The notes under the pieces: model-generated
What the model saw: the letters and a program-made list of their open reading frames with translations, nothing else
The model's database searches: none
What the model was told of the DNA's origin: nothing
Program-made: the position numbers and the translations under genes
In this document: in pieces, positions 16,670-25,245 of the stretch
How positions within the stretch are numbered: the stretch's first letter is position 1
Layout: every line of letters begins with the position of its first letter
Assembly (NCBI GenBank): GCA_013538855.1
Contig: JABXJS010000279.1
Coordinates: forward strand, 50,804-114,803
Source: Herpetosiphonaceae bacterium
GTDB taxonomy: Bacteria > Chloroflexota > Chloroflexia > Chloroflexales > Herpetosiphonaceae
DNA length: 64,000 bases
Direction: 5' to 3'

Positions 16670-17131
16670 ATGCAGCATGCGTTTTGGTTGTGGCTCAACA
16701 CAGCATTCTATGCCGCGCACGTTCTGGAGGAGTACGCCTACGATTGGAAAACGTGGGCGACGCGCAGTTTGGGGCTGGCGGTTGATTGGACCACCTTCTA
16801 CATCGCGAATGCTGTCGTGATCATTCTGGGCATCTGCTGTGCGGCAGTTGGCTGGCAGCTGCCGGCCTTCAGCCTGAGCTATCCAGCGCTCATGATCATC
16901 AACGCGCTTGTCTTTCACATGCTGCCAACAATCGCACAGCGGCGCTTTTCACCGGGCCTGATCACGGCCGTTGTGCTCTTTTTGCCCAGCGCCAGCTGGA
17001 CATTCTATGTTGCGGCGCAGGATGGCGTGCTAACAGTGAGCAACACGCTGATTGCAATTAGCGCTGGCGCGCTGGTGATGGCCTACCCGATTTTCCTGCT
17101 AAAGACCAAAGACAAGCCCTGGACACGCTAG
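16670..17131 (+). CDS. HXXEE domain membrane protein
   Basis: A 153-residue membrane protein. The defining motif is near the N-terminus, AAHVLEEYAYDW (H-x-x-E-E), followed by hydrophobic segments (IANAVVIILGICCAAVGW, YPALMIINALVFHMLPTI, LITAVVLFLPSASWTFYV, LIAISAGALVMAYPIFLL) that suggest four or five helices. The function of HXXEE proteins is not established; the conserved His and Glu residues suggest metal binding or a hydrolase within the membrane. The start at 16670 follows AGGAG by 6 bp. A longer reading in the same frame would add two 35-residue copies encoded by the tandem repeats upstream and is judged unlikely. Confidence 0.8.
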   Translation: MQHAFWLWLNTAFYAAHVLEEYAYDWKTWATRSLGLAVDWTTFYIANAVVIILGICCAAVGWQLPAFSLSYPALMIINALVFHMLPTIAQRRFSPGLITAVVLFLPSASWTFYVAAQDGVLTVSNTLIAISAGALVMAYPIFLLKTKDKPWTR

Positions 17132-17152
17132 GCCACAGGTGGCTAAAACGCA

Positions 17153-17183
17153 CGCGCGCCACGTTGCACCAGCGTGACGCGCG
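17153..17183. terminator. GC-rich hairpin between convergent HXXEE and osmC genes
   Basis: CGCGCGCCACG (17153-17163) pairs with CGTGACGCGCG (17173-17183) with one mismatch. It sits in the 73-bp gap between two convergent stops and could serve both directions; no T-tract on either side. Confidence 0.45.
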
Positions 17184-17204
17184 CGCGCTCAATGTCGGCC
17201 GCGC

Positions 17205-17633
17205 CTAGGAGACGAGCTTCGCGTTGAGCGTGATCTCTACCCCGGCGAGCGCCCTAGACACCGGGCAGTTCTGCTTGGCGTCCTGGGCTTGCTGCTGAAA
17301 GGTGGCCTCGTCGATATTGGGGATCTCGGCCTCGGTGGTAAGCTCGATCTTGGTGATGCTAAAGCCAGCGTCACCGCGCTCAAGATGCACTTTGGCGGTC
17401 GTGTGGACGCGCTTCGGCTCGAAGCCGGCGCGACCTAAGCCAGCCGAAAGTGCCATCGAGAAGCAGCCAGCGTGGGCGGCACCGATCAACTCCTCCGGGT
17501 TCGTGCCCTTGCCCTCCTCAAAGCGTGAGGGGAACGAGTAGGAGCCTTCAAACGCGCCGCTGCCCAGCTTCATCGTGCCGGAGCCTTCACGCAGCGAGCC
17601 ATTCCATTGAGCTTCCGCAGATCGCACTGCCAT
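17205..17633 (-). CDS. OsmC-type peroxiredoxin
   Basis: A 142-residue OsmC protein, which reduces organic hydroperoxides with two cysteines. Both are in the right place: C57 in AHAGCFSM and C123 in QNCPVSRAL. The substrate-pocket Glu is in NPEELIGA. The start at 17633 was chosen because a perfect AAGGAGG (on the minus strand, 17643-17649) precedes it by 9 bp; an in-frame ATG 36 bp upstream would place this site inside the gene. The length matches OsmC rather than the longer Ohr-fused forms. It lies 103 bp downstream of hisD on the same strand. Confidence 0.93.
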   Translation of the reverse strand: MAVRSAEAQWNGSLREGSGTMKLGSGAFEGSYSFPSRFEEGKGTNPEELIGAAHAGCFSMALSAGLGRAGFEPKRVHTTAKVHLERGDAGFSITKIELTTEAEIPNIDEATFQQQAQDAKQNCPVSRALAGVEITLNAKLVS

Positions 17634-17736
17634 AGATACTATCCTCCTTATGTCCATTCCAATGGGCACACATCGCCCATCGCATATGGTATGGTACCAG
17701 CGTCTCCAGGCCGACGCAAACCAGCGCGAGCAGATG

Positions 17737-19071
17737 CTAGCGCTCTAGGCGCTTGCGCACAGCGGCGGCGTGCGCGGTCAGGCCCTCGGCCTCGGCGAGG
17801 CGCTGGGCGACCGGGCCGAGGCGCTGCAGCGCCTGCTCGTTCAGGCCGATCAGCGAAATAACCTTGCGGAAGTCATCGACGTTGACAGGCGAGGCGTAGC
17901 GTGCGGTGCCGCCAGTGGGCATAATGTGCGAAGGCCCGGCCACATAGTCGCCAAGCACTTCAAACGAGCGCTCGCCAAGAAAAATACCGCCAGCGTTGCG
18001 CACCTTGCCGATGTGCGCCCACGGCTCCTGCAGCAGCAGGCACAGGTGCTCAGGGCCGTAGGCATTGCTCAGATCAAAGGCCGTGGCAAGGTCAGGCACG
18101 ATCACGATGCCCGAGCGATTGCTTAGCGCAGCGCTGGCGATCTCGGCGCGCTCTAGCGCCTCGAGCTGATGCGCAACCTCGGCCTGCACGGCTGCGGCTA
18201 GCTCCGGCGAGTCGGTGAGCAGGATCGCCGATGCGAGCACGTCATGCTCGGCCTGCGCCAGCAGATCGGCGGCGCATAGGGCCGGATCAGCGTGCGCATC
18301 GGCGATCACCAGCGTCTCGGTTGGGCCGGGTAGCGCCTCGATATCGACAGAGCCGTAGACTGCGCGCTTGGCCAGCACGACAAACAAGTTGCCTGGGCCA
18401 ACGATTTTATCGACCGGCGCAACGGTCGCAGTGCCATAGGCCAGTGCGCCAATCGCCTGCGCTCCGCCAAGCCGATAGATCGTGTCGACGCCAGCGATAT
18501 CGGCGGCGACGAGGACCAGCGGGTGCACCTCGCCTGTGTCGCGCTGCGGCGGCGAGGCGACAACGATCTCAGGCACGCCAGCCACACGAGCGGGAATAGC
18601 GCCCATCAGCAGCGACGACGGCAGCGGGGCCGTGCCACCTGGCGCATACACGCCGACACGCTGCAGCGGCAGCACAAGCTGGCCAAGCGCGCCCTCATCG
18701 CTCCAGTCAACCCAGCTCTGGCGCGTCTGCTTGCGATGGAAGCGCTCGATCTCGCCAGCGGCGACGCGCAGCGCCGCGACCAACTCAGACGACACCTGGG
18801 CGTAGGCGGCGTCGATGGCGGCACGCTCCACCACCAGGCTTGCCAGTTTCACACCATCGATCTGCGCGCTCCAGCGCTCCAGGGCGGCATCACCCTCGGC
18901 GCGCACGCTGGCCAGAATCTGATCCACCGCAGCGGCTGGCGTGGTGCCTGGGCCAAAGAGGCCATCTAGGGCGCGCTGGACGCCTGCCGAAACAGCAACC
19001 GTGTCGAGCGGCATGCGGCGCAGCGGCCCCTGCTGCGCCTCCGCGAGCGAGTCAAAAATCCGTATTGGCAT
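17737..19071 (-). CDS. hisD: histidinol dehydrogenase
   Basis: A 444-residue enzyme that oxidises L-histidinol to L-histidine in two NAD-dependent steps, the end of histidine biosynthesis. Recognisable family segments are [48 protein letters not shown] with the NAD contacts, [17 protein letters not shown], and the metal-site region [16 protein letters not shown]. Length and order are normal for the family. It is not in a his operon here: its neighbours are osmC (downstream) and a divergent methyltransferase. The enzyme may still serve histidine synthesis from a solitary locus. Confidence 0.95.
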   Translation of the reverse strand: MPIRIFDSLAEAQQGPLRRMPLDTVAVSAGVQRALDGLFGPGTTPAAAVDQILASVRAEGDAALERWSAQIDGVKLASLVVERAAIDAAYAQVSSELVAALRVAAGEIERFHRKQTRQSWVDWSDEGALGQLVLPLQRVGVYAPGGTAPLPSSLLMGAIPARVAGVPEIVVASPPQRDTGEVHPLVLVAADIAGVDTIYRLGGAQAIGALAYGTATVAPVDKIVGPGNLFVVLAKRAVYGSVDIEALPGPTETLVIADAHADPALCAADLLAQAEHDVLASAILLTDSPELAAAVQAEVAHQLEALERAEIASAALSNRSGIVIVPDLATAFDLSNAYGPEHLCLLLQEPWAHIGKVRNAGGIFLGERSFEVLGDYVAGPSHIMPTGGTARYASPVNVDDFRKVISLIGLNEQALQRLGPVAQRLAEAEGLTAHAAAVRKRLER

Positions 19072-19248
19072 CTTGCAAGCTCCTCAATGTTTGTTTTAGC
19101 AACAATCAACACCTCAATGATACCCGAATGCCGCAGCCTGCTATGCGGCCACGGCATGGTCCGTGAGGGCCATGGCCAAGCGCCGCTAGACCCTGCGCCC
19201 ATGGTCCGCTATCATTGAAGCACACACGCTCTTGTCACGAGGATCACG

Positions 19249-19878
19249 ATGAACACCCTTAAGTGGAATCAACGGCGCTACACAGCATACGGTCCAATCT
19301 ACGACCTTATCGTTCGGCCGCTGGAGCGCGGTCGCCGTCAATCAATCGAGCTGCTCAATGTTCAGCCTGGCGAGCAGGTGCTCATTGTCGGCGCGGGCAC
19401 AGGAGCCGACCTGCCATTCTTACCGCGCAGTGCCAACATTACGGCGATCGACTTAACCCCGGCGATGGTGCAGCGCTGTATCAAGCGCGGTCAGCAGACC
19501 GGCCATACGCTGCATGCGGCGGTGATGAACGCGCAAGCACTCGCCTTGCCCAGCGCAGCATTCTATGCCGTGATCTTGCATCTGGTGCTCGCTGTGGTCC
19601 CTGACCCGATCGCCTGCATCCGCGAAGCAGCCCGCGTTTTGCGACCTGCTGGCCGGATTGTCATTTTCGACAAGTTTCTTGCCGACAACGCGCAGGCGAC
19701 CGCGCTGCGCCAGCTCCTCAATCTGATGGCGACCACCGTGTTCTCCGATATTAATCGCCAGCTTGCGCCGCTGCTCAGCGCCGCTCATCTGCGCTTGGAG
19801 CAGGATCTACCGGCTGGCCTCAATGGCATGTACCGCATTGCCTGCGCCACAAAGCAGCATGATCGCAACCCATCGTAG
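19249..19878 (+). CDS. class I SAM-dependent methyltransferase
   Basis: A 209-residue methyltransferase. The SAM-binding motif I is VLIVGAGTGADLPFL, motif II includes ITAIDLTPAMVQRCI, and the post-core strand is AARVLRPAGRIVIFDKFL. The N-terminal helix WNQRRYTAYGPIYDLIVRPLERGRR resembles phosphatidylethanolamine or menaquinone (UbiE/PmtA-like) methyltransferases, so a lipid or quinone acceptor is possible but not shown. The start ATG follows a GAGGAT site. It is divergent from hisD, with 177 bp between the starts. Confidence 0.85.
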   Translation: MNTLKWNQRRYTAYGPIYDLIVRPLERGRRQSIELLNVQPGEQVLIVGAGTGADLPFLPRSANITAIDLTPAMVQRCIKRGQQTGHTLHAAVMNAQALALPSAAFYAVILHLVLAVVPDPIACIREAARVLRPAGRIVIFDKFLADNAQATALRQLLNLMATTVFSDINRQLAPLLSAAHLRLEQDLPAGLNGMYRIACATKQHDRNPS

Positions 19879-19941
19879 CGCAGGTGCCGAGCGTCACCCT
19901 GCCGCAGCCGTTGGCCTGCGCCCGCGACGATCCAGCATGAG

Positions 19942-20004
19942 TTGGTATACGTCTCCATACTGGTATAGCCAGATATTAAGGTTAGATTAATTGGTCATAC
20001 CAGT
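19942..20004 (+). promoter_or_regulatory. inverted/direct repeats upstream of lipase promoter (possible operator)
   Basis: In an AT-rich stretch, ACTGGTAT (19959-19966) is the exact reverse complement of ATACCAGT (19997-20004). A further TTGGTATAC begins at 19942, and TGGTCATACCA at 19992-20002 is itself palindromic. The cluster lies just upstream of the -35 at 20017, where an activator or repressor could bind. Confidence 0.4.
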
Positions 20005-20016
20005 TATTAATATTTA

Positions 20017-20046
20017 TTGACAAATACCGATGACGCACTGTATAAT
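20017..20046 (+). promoter_or_regulatory. consensus sigma-70 promoter for the secreted lipase
   Basis: Perfect TTGACA (20017-20022) and TATAAT (20041-20046) are separated by 18 bp and lie 80 bp before the lipase ATG. This is the best promoter match in the window and sits in a locally AT-rich region. Confidence 0.75.
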
Positions 20047-20126
20047 CAGCGCTGTCCACCAAACCCACATCAATTCAAACAAATGCTGTCTGTGAATGGA
20101 GTATCGCGCAAAGGAGCGTACCACCT

Positions 20127-21752
20127 GTGAAGCGACGATGGTTATCATTTTCAATTCTGTTCGCCCTGATCTTGTCGGTTTTGCTCATCCCACATCGCTC
20201 CACCTATGCTGCACCAACACTTGCTAACCCAACCCTGATTGCAGAAGTTAATGGTTCTGGCAAAGGCCGTGTCTGGGTCGGTGCTATCCCGCCCTACAGC
20301 AGCAGCAAGCCAGTGCTGGTGTTTGTCCACGGTCTGCACGGCAAAGCGCCCAACTGGTGGGGTGCGACCACGTATAGCGGCACCAACGATATGTATGCGA
20401 AAGCCTACGCCAGCGGCTACCGCACCGCCTTTGTCAGCCTCGACGACGAGGTCGATGGGCCAGCATCGAGCATCTGGGCCAACGGCGCAACGCTCAACCG
20501 CCAGCTCGACGTGATCCTGAACTACTATGGCGTCTCATCGGTGAATCTCATCGCCCACAGCAAAGGCGGCGTGGACACCAACAGCGCCGTCGTGCACTAC
20601 GGTGCCTCCAGCAAGGTGCAGCGCATCGTCACGCTCAGCTCGCCGCACCATGGCTCTGAGCTGGCCGACCTGGCCTATAGCTGGTGGGCTGGCTGGCTAG
20701 CCTCGCTGCTTGGCCAGCGCGATGACGGCACCTACACCATGCAGACGAGCTACATGAGCTACTTCCGCTCCGTCACCGACAGCTCGTCGGCCTACAACAA
20801 TGTGCGCTTCTACACCAGCGGCGGTACCAACCACGGCTCGTTCTTCTCGGCGATGTGGTGGGGCGGCGCGTACCTGCCCGGCGACAACGACGGCGTGGTC
20901 ACGGTCAATAGCTCCAACCACCCACGACAGACAGCGCGCCTGTTCACCGCCAACCTCAACCACGACAATATCCGCAAGGGCAGCGAGGTCTGGACGCGCA
21001 TTGAGCCAACGGTGCGCACGTTCTTCCGCGCCCGCCCAGCCGATGGCTTCAGCACCATCGAGGCCGCACCAGCCACCGCAACCAGCAACACACGCACGCT
21101 GAACCAGATTCTGCGCGGCGGCGAGCTGACAGCCGATAGCGCCACCCTACAGCTGCCAATCGAGAGCGGTGTCAGCAGCGTCGCCTTCGATCTGCTCTCC
21201 AACAGCGCCGATCTAGCCGTCACCTTTGTCGGTCCCAATGGCGAGAAGGTCGCAAGCCAGCAGCCAATCGCCGACACCGATACGTTCCGCGGCGCATGGC
21301 ACTACACGGCCAAGCTCGACGCGCCGAGCGCTGGCGCGTGGCAGGTGCTGGTCAACGGCAAGGTCGGCACCGGCTACCTGCTCGTGGCCAACCTGACCGG
21401 CGGCCAGACGGTTGTGGTCGATCAGCCGCTGAGCGTCAAGCCCGGCGCAGCCCTGAATGTGCAGACCAGCGCCAAGGGCGCGAGCACGCTCAGCATCAAC
21501 GGCCTGCTCAGCGGCACGCCCACCGGCCGCCAGCTGAACAGCCAGATGACGACGCAGAGCACGCTGAGCGCCGCTGGCACCAGCAAGGCCAGCCTCAGCA
21601 CCAAGTCGCCCAGCAGCGTTGGCCTGTACCAGCTTGGCCTGACCGTCACCGGCACCAGCGCCGATGGCAGCCAGTTCGAGCGCTCGCTGGCCAGCAACTT
21701 CGCCGTGCTCACTGGCAGCGAGGGCATCGACGCCCTGCCCGCCGGTCGCTAG
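20127..21752 (+). CDS. secreted lipase/esterase with C-terminal beta domain
   Basis: A 541-residue exported protein. The signal peptide is clear: basic start MKRRW, hydrophobic core FSILFALILSVLLI, and cleavage probably after STYAAP. Residues ~40-290 are an alpha/beta hydrolase of the triacylglycerol-lipase/PGAP1-like type: PVLVFVHGLHGK (oxyanion side), LIAHSKGGVDT with S145 as nucleophile (A-H-S-K-G), DNDGVVTVNSSNH, and a His in LNHDNIRKG. The C-terminal ~240 residues are Ser/Thr/Gly-rich beta-sandwich-like sequence with no catalytic motif. The gene has its own consensus promoter and a perfect terminator after it, so it is a single-gene unit. Confidence 0.87.
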   Translation: MKRRWLSFSILFALILSVLLIPHRSTYAAPTLANPTLIAEVNGSGKGRVWVGAIPPYSSSKPVLVFVHGLHGKAPNWWGATTYSGTNDMYAKAYASGYRTAFVSLDDEVDGPASSIWANGATLNRQLDVILNYYGVSSVNLIAHSKGGVDTNSAVVHYGASSKVQRIVTLSSPHHGSELADLAYSWWAGWLASLLGQRDDGTYTMQTSYMSYFRSVTDSSSAYNNVRFYTSGGTNHGSFFSAMWWGGAYLPGDNDGVVTVNSSNHPRQTARLFTANLNHDNIRKGSEVWTRIEPTVRTFFRARPADGFSTIEAAPATATSNTRTLNQILRGGELTADSATLQLPIESGVSSVAFDLLSNSADLAVTFVGPNGEKVASQQPIADTDTFRGAWHYTAKLDAPSAGAWQVLVNGKVGTGYLLVANLTGGQTVVVDQPLSVKPGAALNVQTSAKGASTLSINGLLSGTPTGRQLNSQMTTQSTLSAAGTSKASLSTKSPSSVGLYQLGLTVTGTSADGSQFERSLASNFAVLTGSEGIDALPAGR

Positions 21753-21772
21753 CACGCAGCCCGCAACACGCG

Positions 21773-21802
21773 ACGAGCGGTGGTCAACTGACCACCGCTC
21801 GT
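21773..21802 (+). terminator. perfect 14-bp inverted repeat between convergent lipase and metallophosphoesterase genes
   Basis: ACGAGCGGTGGTCA (21773-21786) pairs with TGACCACCGCTCGT (21789-21802), followed by GCTACTTTT on the plus strand. It likely ends the lipase transcript. Confidence 0.75.
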
Positions 21803-21879
21803 GCTACTTTTAGCCTGGCTGGTGCGGCGAGCTGCACTTGCGCACAGCGCCAATCAGCAGACACCGTGCGTGCGGACAC

Positions 21880-23196
21880 CTATCCAGCGGCGGGCACCAG
21901 CCGCGCCAGCGTCACCTCTGGCCGGGCACGGAAGCGTACCGGCGGCCCAGTGAAGCCGAGACCACGGTTTACGTACACCTGCGTGCGCCCAAGATCGTAG
22001 CGCCCATGCACAAAGTACTCGTTGGCTCCAAAGAGGCTGTCGGTGATGATCGGCACCTGAAATTGGCCGCCGTGGGTGTGGCCCGACAGAATCACATCTA
22101 GCTCGTAGCGCCGCAGCAGCGCCGATACGATCACCGGATTATGCACCAGCAGCACGCGCGGCCGCTCCGCCAGCACCCCGCGCATGGCCCGCTCAGGATC
22201 AACGCTCTCACGGTTGTAGCGCAGCCCGCCGCCGCGATTGTGGCGCGGATCGTCGAGTCCGATCAGCGTCAGCGCATCGGCACCGCGTCGCAGCACGGTG
22301 TGCTCATTGACCAGCAGGCCGAGGTCGTGGCGGCGAATCGTGGCCTTGATCAGGTCGATGTTGCCCGAGTAGTAGTCGTGGTTGCCAAGGATGGAGAACA
22401 CGCCCTCGCGAGCGCGCAGCTGGCGGAACGGGCGCGTGGCATCCTCGGCAAAGCGCGCGTTCCAGTCGACGAAATCGCCAGTGATTGTCACAATATCGGC
22501 GTCGAGCTGGTTGATCACGTGCACGGCCTCGGCGATATCGTCGGCAGTGGTGTAGGCGTTGACGTGCAGGTCGCTGACCTGGGCGATGCGCAGGCCATGA
22601 AAGCGCGCGGGCAGCTGTGGCACCGGCAGATCAACGTACATCACCTGAATCTGCTCCGGCTCCACCAGCATCGAGTAGCCGATCAGCCCGCCAAGCAGCA
22701 CACTCTCGGCTAAGAAGCGCCGCCGCGACATAGGGCGCGGTGGCTGAGCTAGCAGCTGTGGCCCACGCCGCGGCGCGGAGTCGGCACTGGTGGCGCTTGG
22801 TGCGGCAGCGGGCGCTGGCGGCGGCGCAGCGGCAGGCTGGCCATCAGCGGGCTGGCGGGCACGCAGACGGGCGCGCTGCCGCCAGGTAAAGGCCCAGCCG
22901 AGCTTGCGCACGAGCCACCAGCGCATGCGCACAGGGTGAATCATCAACACAACCCACAGCCCAAACAGCCCCAGCAGCGTTAGGCGCAGCCCCCACTTCA
23001 GCAGCAGATGCGCGGTTGATCCCAGCGTCGCCACCCAGTCCGCGCTGCCCACCTGTAAAATCAGCCAGAAGATGCTCAGAAAGACTGCGAGCCACAGCCC
23101 CAGCCACAGCGCCGCGTTGAGCAGCGCCGTCGCCAGCCGCACCAGCCAGCGCGCCCAGACGGGCAGATGATCGTGCAAATCCTTGAATTTTGGCAT
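21880..23196 (-). CDS. membrane-anchored metallophosphoesterase
   Basis: A 438-residue calcineurin-like phosphoesterase. The metal-binding blocks are in order: VSDLHVNAYT (D-x-H), ITGDFVDW (G-D), ILGNHDYY (G-N-H-D), LLVHNP and ILSGHTHGGQF (G-H-x-H). This set resembles the YkuE-type lipid-A/UDP-diacylglucosamine-like hydrolases. The first ~105 residues hold two or three membrane helices, then an Ala/Pro-rich linker. At about residue 153 comes PMSRRRFLAESVLLGGLIGYS, which looks like the twin-arginine leader that starts many YkuE homologues. That internal leader suggests a membrane part was added in front of an exported enzyme, or that a second start is used. It converges on the lipase. Confidence 0.85.
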   Translation of the reverse strand: MPKFKDLHDHLPVWARWLVRLATALLNAALWLGLWLAVFLSIFWLILQVGSADWVATLGSTAHLLLKWGLRLTLLGLFGLWVVLMIHPVRMRWWLVRKLGWAFTWRQRARLRARQPADGQPAAAPPPAPAAAPSATSADSAPRRGPQLLAQPPRPMSRRRFLAESVLLGGLIGYSMLVEPEQIQVMYVDLPVPQLPARFHGLRIAQVSDLHVNAYTTADDIAEAVHVINQLDADIVTITGDFVDWNARFAEDATRPFRQLRAREGVFSILGNHDYYSGNIDLIKATIRRHDLGLLVNEHTVLRRGADALTLIGLDDPRHNRGGGLRYNRESVDPERAMRGVLAERPRVLLVHNPVIVSALLRRYELDVILSGHTHGGQFQVPIITDSLFGANEYFVHGRYDLGRTQVYVNRGLGFTGPPVRFRARPEVTLARLVPAAG

Positions 23197-23338
23197 ACAA
23201 TGTCACCACAACTGTCACACGGATACGCTACTATAACTGTACCAGCATCTGCAGCGCCATGCAGGCCAGCGCCGCAGATGGTCATACCTGTTCATGAGAC
23301 GAAGCAAGCCCGCGCCTAAACGAAATGGAGAGCGATCC

Positions 23339-23842
23339 ATGGAACAGCCATATCAGCCAGAACTTGATCCAACCCACGAGCACGCCGCCGGGTGGAGCGC
23401 CTGGAGCACCCTCAAGCTCTTTTTAGAGGAGGATGGCTGGTTTCCCCAGCGCATCGAGGATCGGCCAGCGTTTCGCGTGTACTACCACGGCACTAACGTC
23501 GATCTGCGCTGCATCGCGCTGATTAAGCTGGAGGCGCAGCAGTTGATTATGTACAGCTATGCCCCAACCAAGGTGCCCGAAGAGCAGCGCCCAGCCGCCG
23601 CCGAGTACCTCACGCGGGCCAACTACGGCCTACACGTGGGCAACTTCGAGCTAGACTTCTCCGATGGCGAGGTGCGCTTCAAAAGCAGCATCGACTTCGA
23701 GGACGAGACGCTCACGTTCACCTGGATTCGCAACACGGTCTACCCGGCCGTGCAGCTGATGAACCGCTATTTTCCAGGGCTGATGATGGTCATCTACGGC
23801 GAAAAGACGCCCGCCGAGGCGATTCAGATCATCGAGGCGTAG
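23339..23842 (+). CDS. YbjN-like domain protein
   Basis: A 167-residue soluble protein resembling the YbjN/sensory-transduction regulator fold. Features include WSTLKLFLEEDGWFPQRIED at the N-terminus, alternating strands with LRCIALIKLEAQQLIMYSY, and the C-terminal helix AVQLMNRYFPGLMMVIYGEK, all typical of that group. The biochemical role of these proteins is not established; they resemble type III secretion chaperones in fold. The start ATG at 23339 has GGAG 8 bp before it. It is 12 bp before the DUF421 gene, so co-transcribed. Confidence 0.7.
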   Translation: MEQPYQPELDPTHEHAAGWSAWSTLKLFLEEDGWFPQRIEDRPAFRVYYHGTNVDLRCIALIKLEAQQLIMYSYAPTKVPEEQRPAAAEYLTRANYGLHVGNFELDFSDGEVRFKSSIDFEDETLTFTWIRNTVYPAVQLMNRYFPGLMMVIYGEKTPAEAIQIIEA

Positions 23843-23854
23843 CAGGAGGCTCGG

Positions 23855-24424
23855 TTGACGCAGGTCTGGCACGAACTCGACTGGTGGCTCGGTCTCAATA
23901 CAGCCAATGTGGCCCCAGGACAGATGATACTGCGCGCCCTGATTGTGTATCTGGTGGCCCTCGCCCTGGTGCGGTTGGGGGCCACGCGCTTTCTGGGCAA
24001 AAATACGGCGTTCGACATCATCCTTGGCATCATCCTTGGCTCGGTGATCAGCCGCGGCATCAACGGCTCCGCGCCGTTCTTCTCCACGCTGGCGGCTAGC
24101 GTCGCCCTCGTCGGCATCCACTGGGTCTTCGCGGTGCTGGCCTTCCGCTCGCACCGCTTCGGCCGCCTCGTCAAGGGCAGCAACCACGAGCTGTACAAAA
24201 GCGAGCTGCTGCTGTGGGAGCAGATGCGCCGCCATCACATCACCGAGCACGATCTGATGGAGGCCGTGCGCCTCCAAGCCAAGCAGGACTCGCTGGATGG
24301 CATCGCCGCGATTCGCCTTGAGCGCAGCGGCAACATCAGCGTGATCCAGGCCCCCCGCGAGCCGCAGATCATCGAGATCACGGTCGCCGACGGCGTCCAG
24401 ACCGTGCGCCTGCACCTCGAATAG
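23855..24424 (+). CDS. DUF421 (YetF-like) membrane protein
   Basis: A 189-residue membrane protein of the DUF421/YetF group. Helices near the N-terminus include MILRALIVYLVALALVRLG; the family signature ATRFLGKNTAFDIILGIIL follows, then a third helix, then a cytosolic domain with LLWEQMRRHHITEHDLMEAV and QDSLDGIAAIRLERSGNISV. The start is TTG at 23855, with AGGAGG at 23845-23850; no better ATG exists. The function is not established. It is encoded directly after the YbjN-like gene. Confidence 0.85.
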   Translation: MTQVWHELDWWLGLNTANVAPGQMILRALIVYLVALALVRLGATRFLGKNTAFDIILGIILGSVISRGINGSAPFFSTLAASVALVGIHWVFAVLAFRSHRFGRLVKGSNHELYKSELLLWEQMRRHHITEHDLMEAVRLQAKQDSLDGIAAIRLERSGNISVIQAPREPQIIEITVADGVQTVRLHLE

Positions 24425-24720
24425 CATACAATCAGTTATGTCAATATCCAACACTACACATGGAGGCTATCGGCGCAGCCCTGAGCCTACCAGCAGCCCA
24501 GCCGCCACGTGATTGAAAAAGATTCGCCGTGCTGGCCCGCAGGTGCGACTGCGGCACGCACCGGCGCTGTTGCCCATCCGCGCGCTCGAACCATGGCAGC
24601 CACACACGCGGTCGGACCAGGTTTCGTCCGGGCCGCACACTGCCCCAGGGTCACGCGCGCAGGCCACTAGTACTTTAGGTCAATCAAACCAGGCCACGCA
24701 GGTGAAGCACAGGTGAATAT
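24425..24720. other. gene-free stretch before the non-coding element
   Basis: No convincing coding region. There is a GGTGCG/CGCACC hairpin at 24542-24562, flanked by CGCC/GGCG arms, that might end the DUF421 transcript. Otherwise it is GC-rich sequence without recognised features. Confidence 0.5.
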
Positions 24721-24840
24721 GCGCAATATGCATGGATCAGCCGTATCTTTTTCCATGCCCCAACGGTATAGACAGTGCCAGACCTCTCCACACAGCAGTT
24801 AAACGCGCCCGATCGCCTGATCCGGCGCGTTTGATCTTTT
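24721..24840 (+). ncRNA. structured non-coding element, copy A
   Basis: It shares a long near-identical core with 26194-26334: GCCGTATCTTTTT, then ACGGTA, then CAGTGCCAGACCTCTCC followed by ACACAGCA. It ends in a hairpin at 24801-24832 with arms AAACGCGCC and GGCGCGTTT, inner GATC/GATC pairing and loop GCCT, followed by GATCTTTT. The 3' hairpin differs in sequence from copy B but keeps the same loop and pairing. Either a small RNA with its own terminator or a mobile non-coding repeat; the family is not recognised. Confidence 0.6.
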
Positions 24841-24916
24841 AGCCCACCAACGCATCCCTGTGTATACTAGCCACAACAGGCTAAATCTGTTCGCCGCACA
24901 GTCCACAGGAGGGCGC

Positions 24917-25243
24917 ATGACCAACCCAACCGCCGCGTTCGCCGCCGAGATGCAGCAGATCTACCATGAGGCCGCCAAGCTTGGCTATCGCGCAACCTAT
25001 TTTTTCCAACTGCTTGAACGCGATGGCGCACTTGAGACAGCCAGACGGCTGCTGCACAACCAGGATCAAGCGTATGGGATCAGCGTGCTCTGGGAGAAGC
25101 AGCGGCTCGATCTTACGGTTGAGTCGGTTGTGCTCAAGCCAGCGTATGCAGCGCTGTTCAGCGCCGAGGAGCGCCAGATCGCCCGCCAACGCCTGGCTGC
25201 GGTCGGCTACCGTGCCCCTTGGGACAGCACCGGAGGAGCCTAG
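24917..25243 (+). CDS. small hypothetical protein, 108 aa
   Basis: A 108-residue protein; the ATG at 24917 follows AGGAGGG by 3 bp. The sequence FFQLLERDGALETARRLL, then YGISVLWEKQRLDLTVESVVL and FSAEERQIARQRLAAVGY, resembles a short helical domain that I recall as a stand-alone protein in many bacteria and as a C-terminal extension of restriction-like or HNH proteins. That resemblance is from memory and unverified. It has no signal peptide. The next gene (methyltransferase) starts 2 bp after its stop, so the two are co-expressed. Confidence 0.65.
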   Translation: MTNPTAAFAAEMQQIYHEAAKLGYRATYFFQLLERDGALETARRLLHNQDQAYGISVLWEKQRLDLTVESVVLKPAYAALFSAEERQIARQRLAAVGYRAPWDSTGGA

Positions 25244-25245
25244 CC

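Noticed and set aside
21296..22000. Plus-strand frame of 234 codons near the end of the lipase
   Set aside because: Out-of-frame shadow of the lipase C-terminus and the next gene; Arg/Gln/Pro-rich without domain features.
24425..24720. tRNA or other known RNA
   Set aside because: No cloverleaf or conserved T-loop sequence was found by eye.
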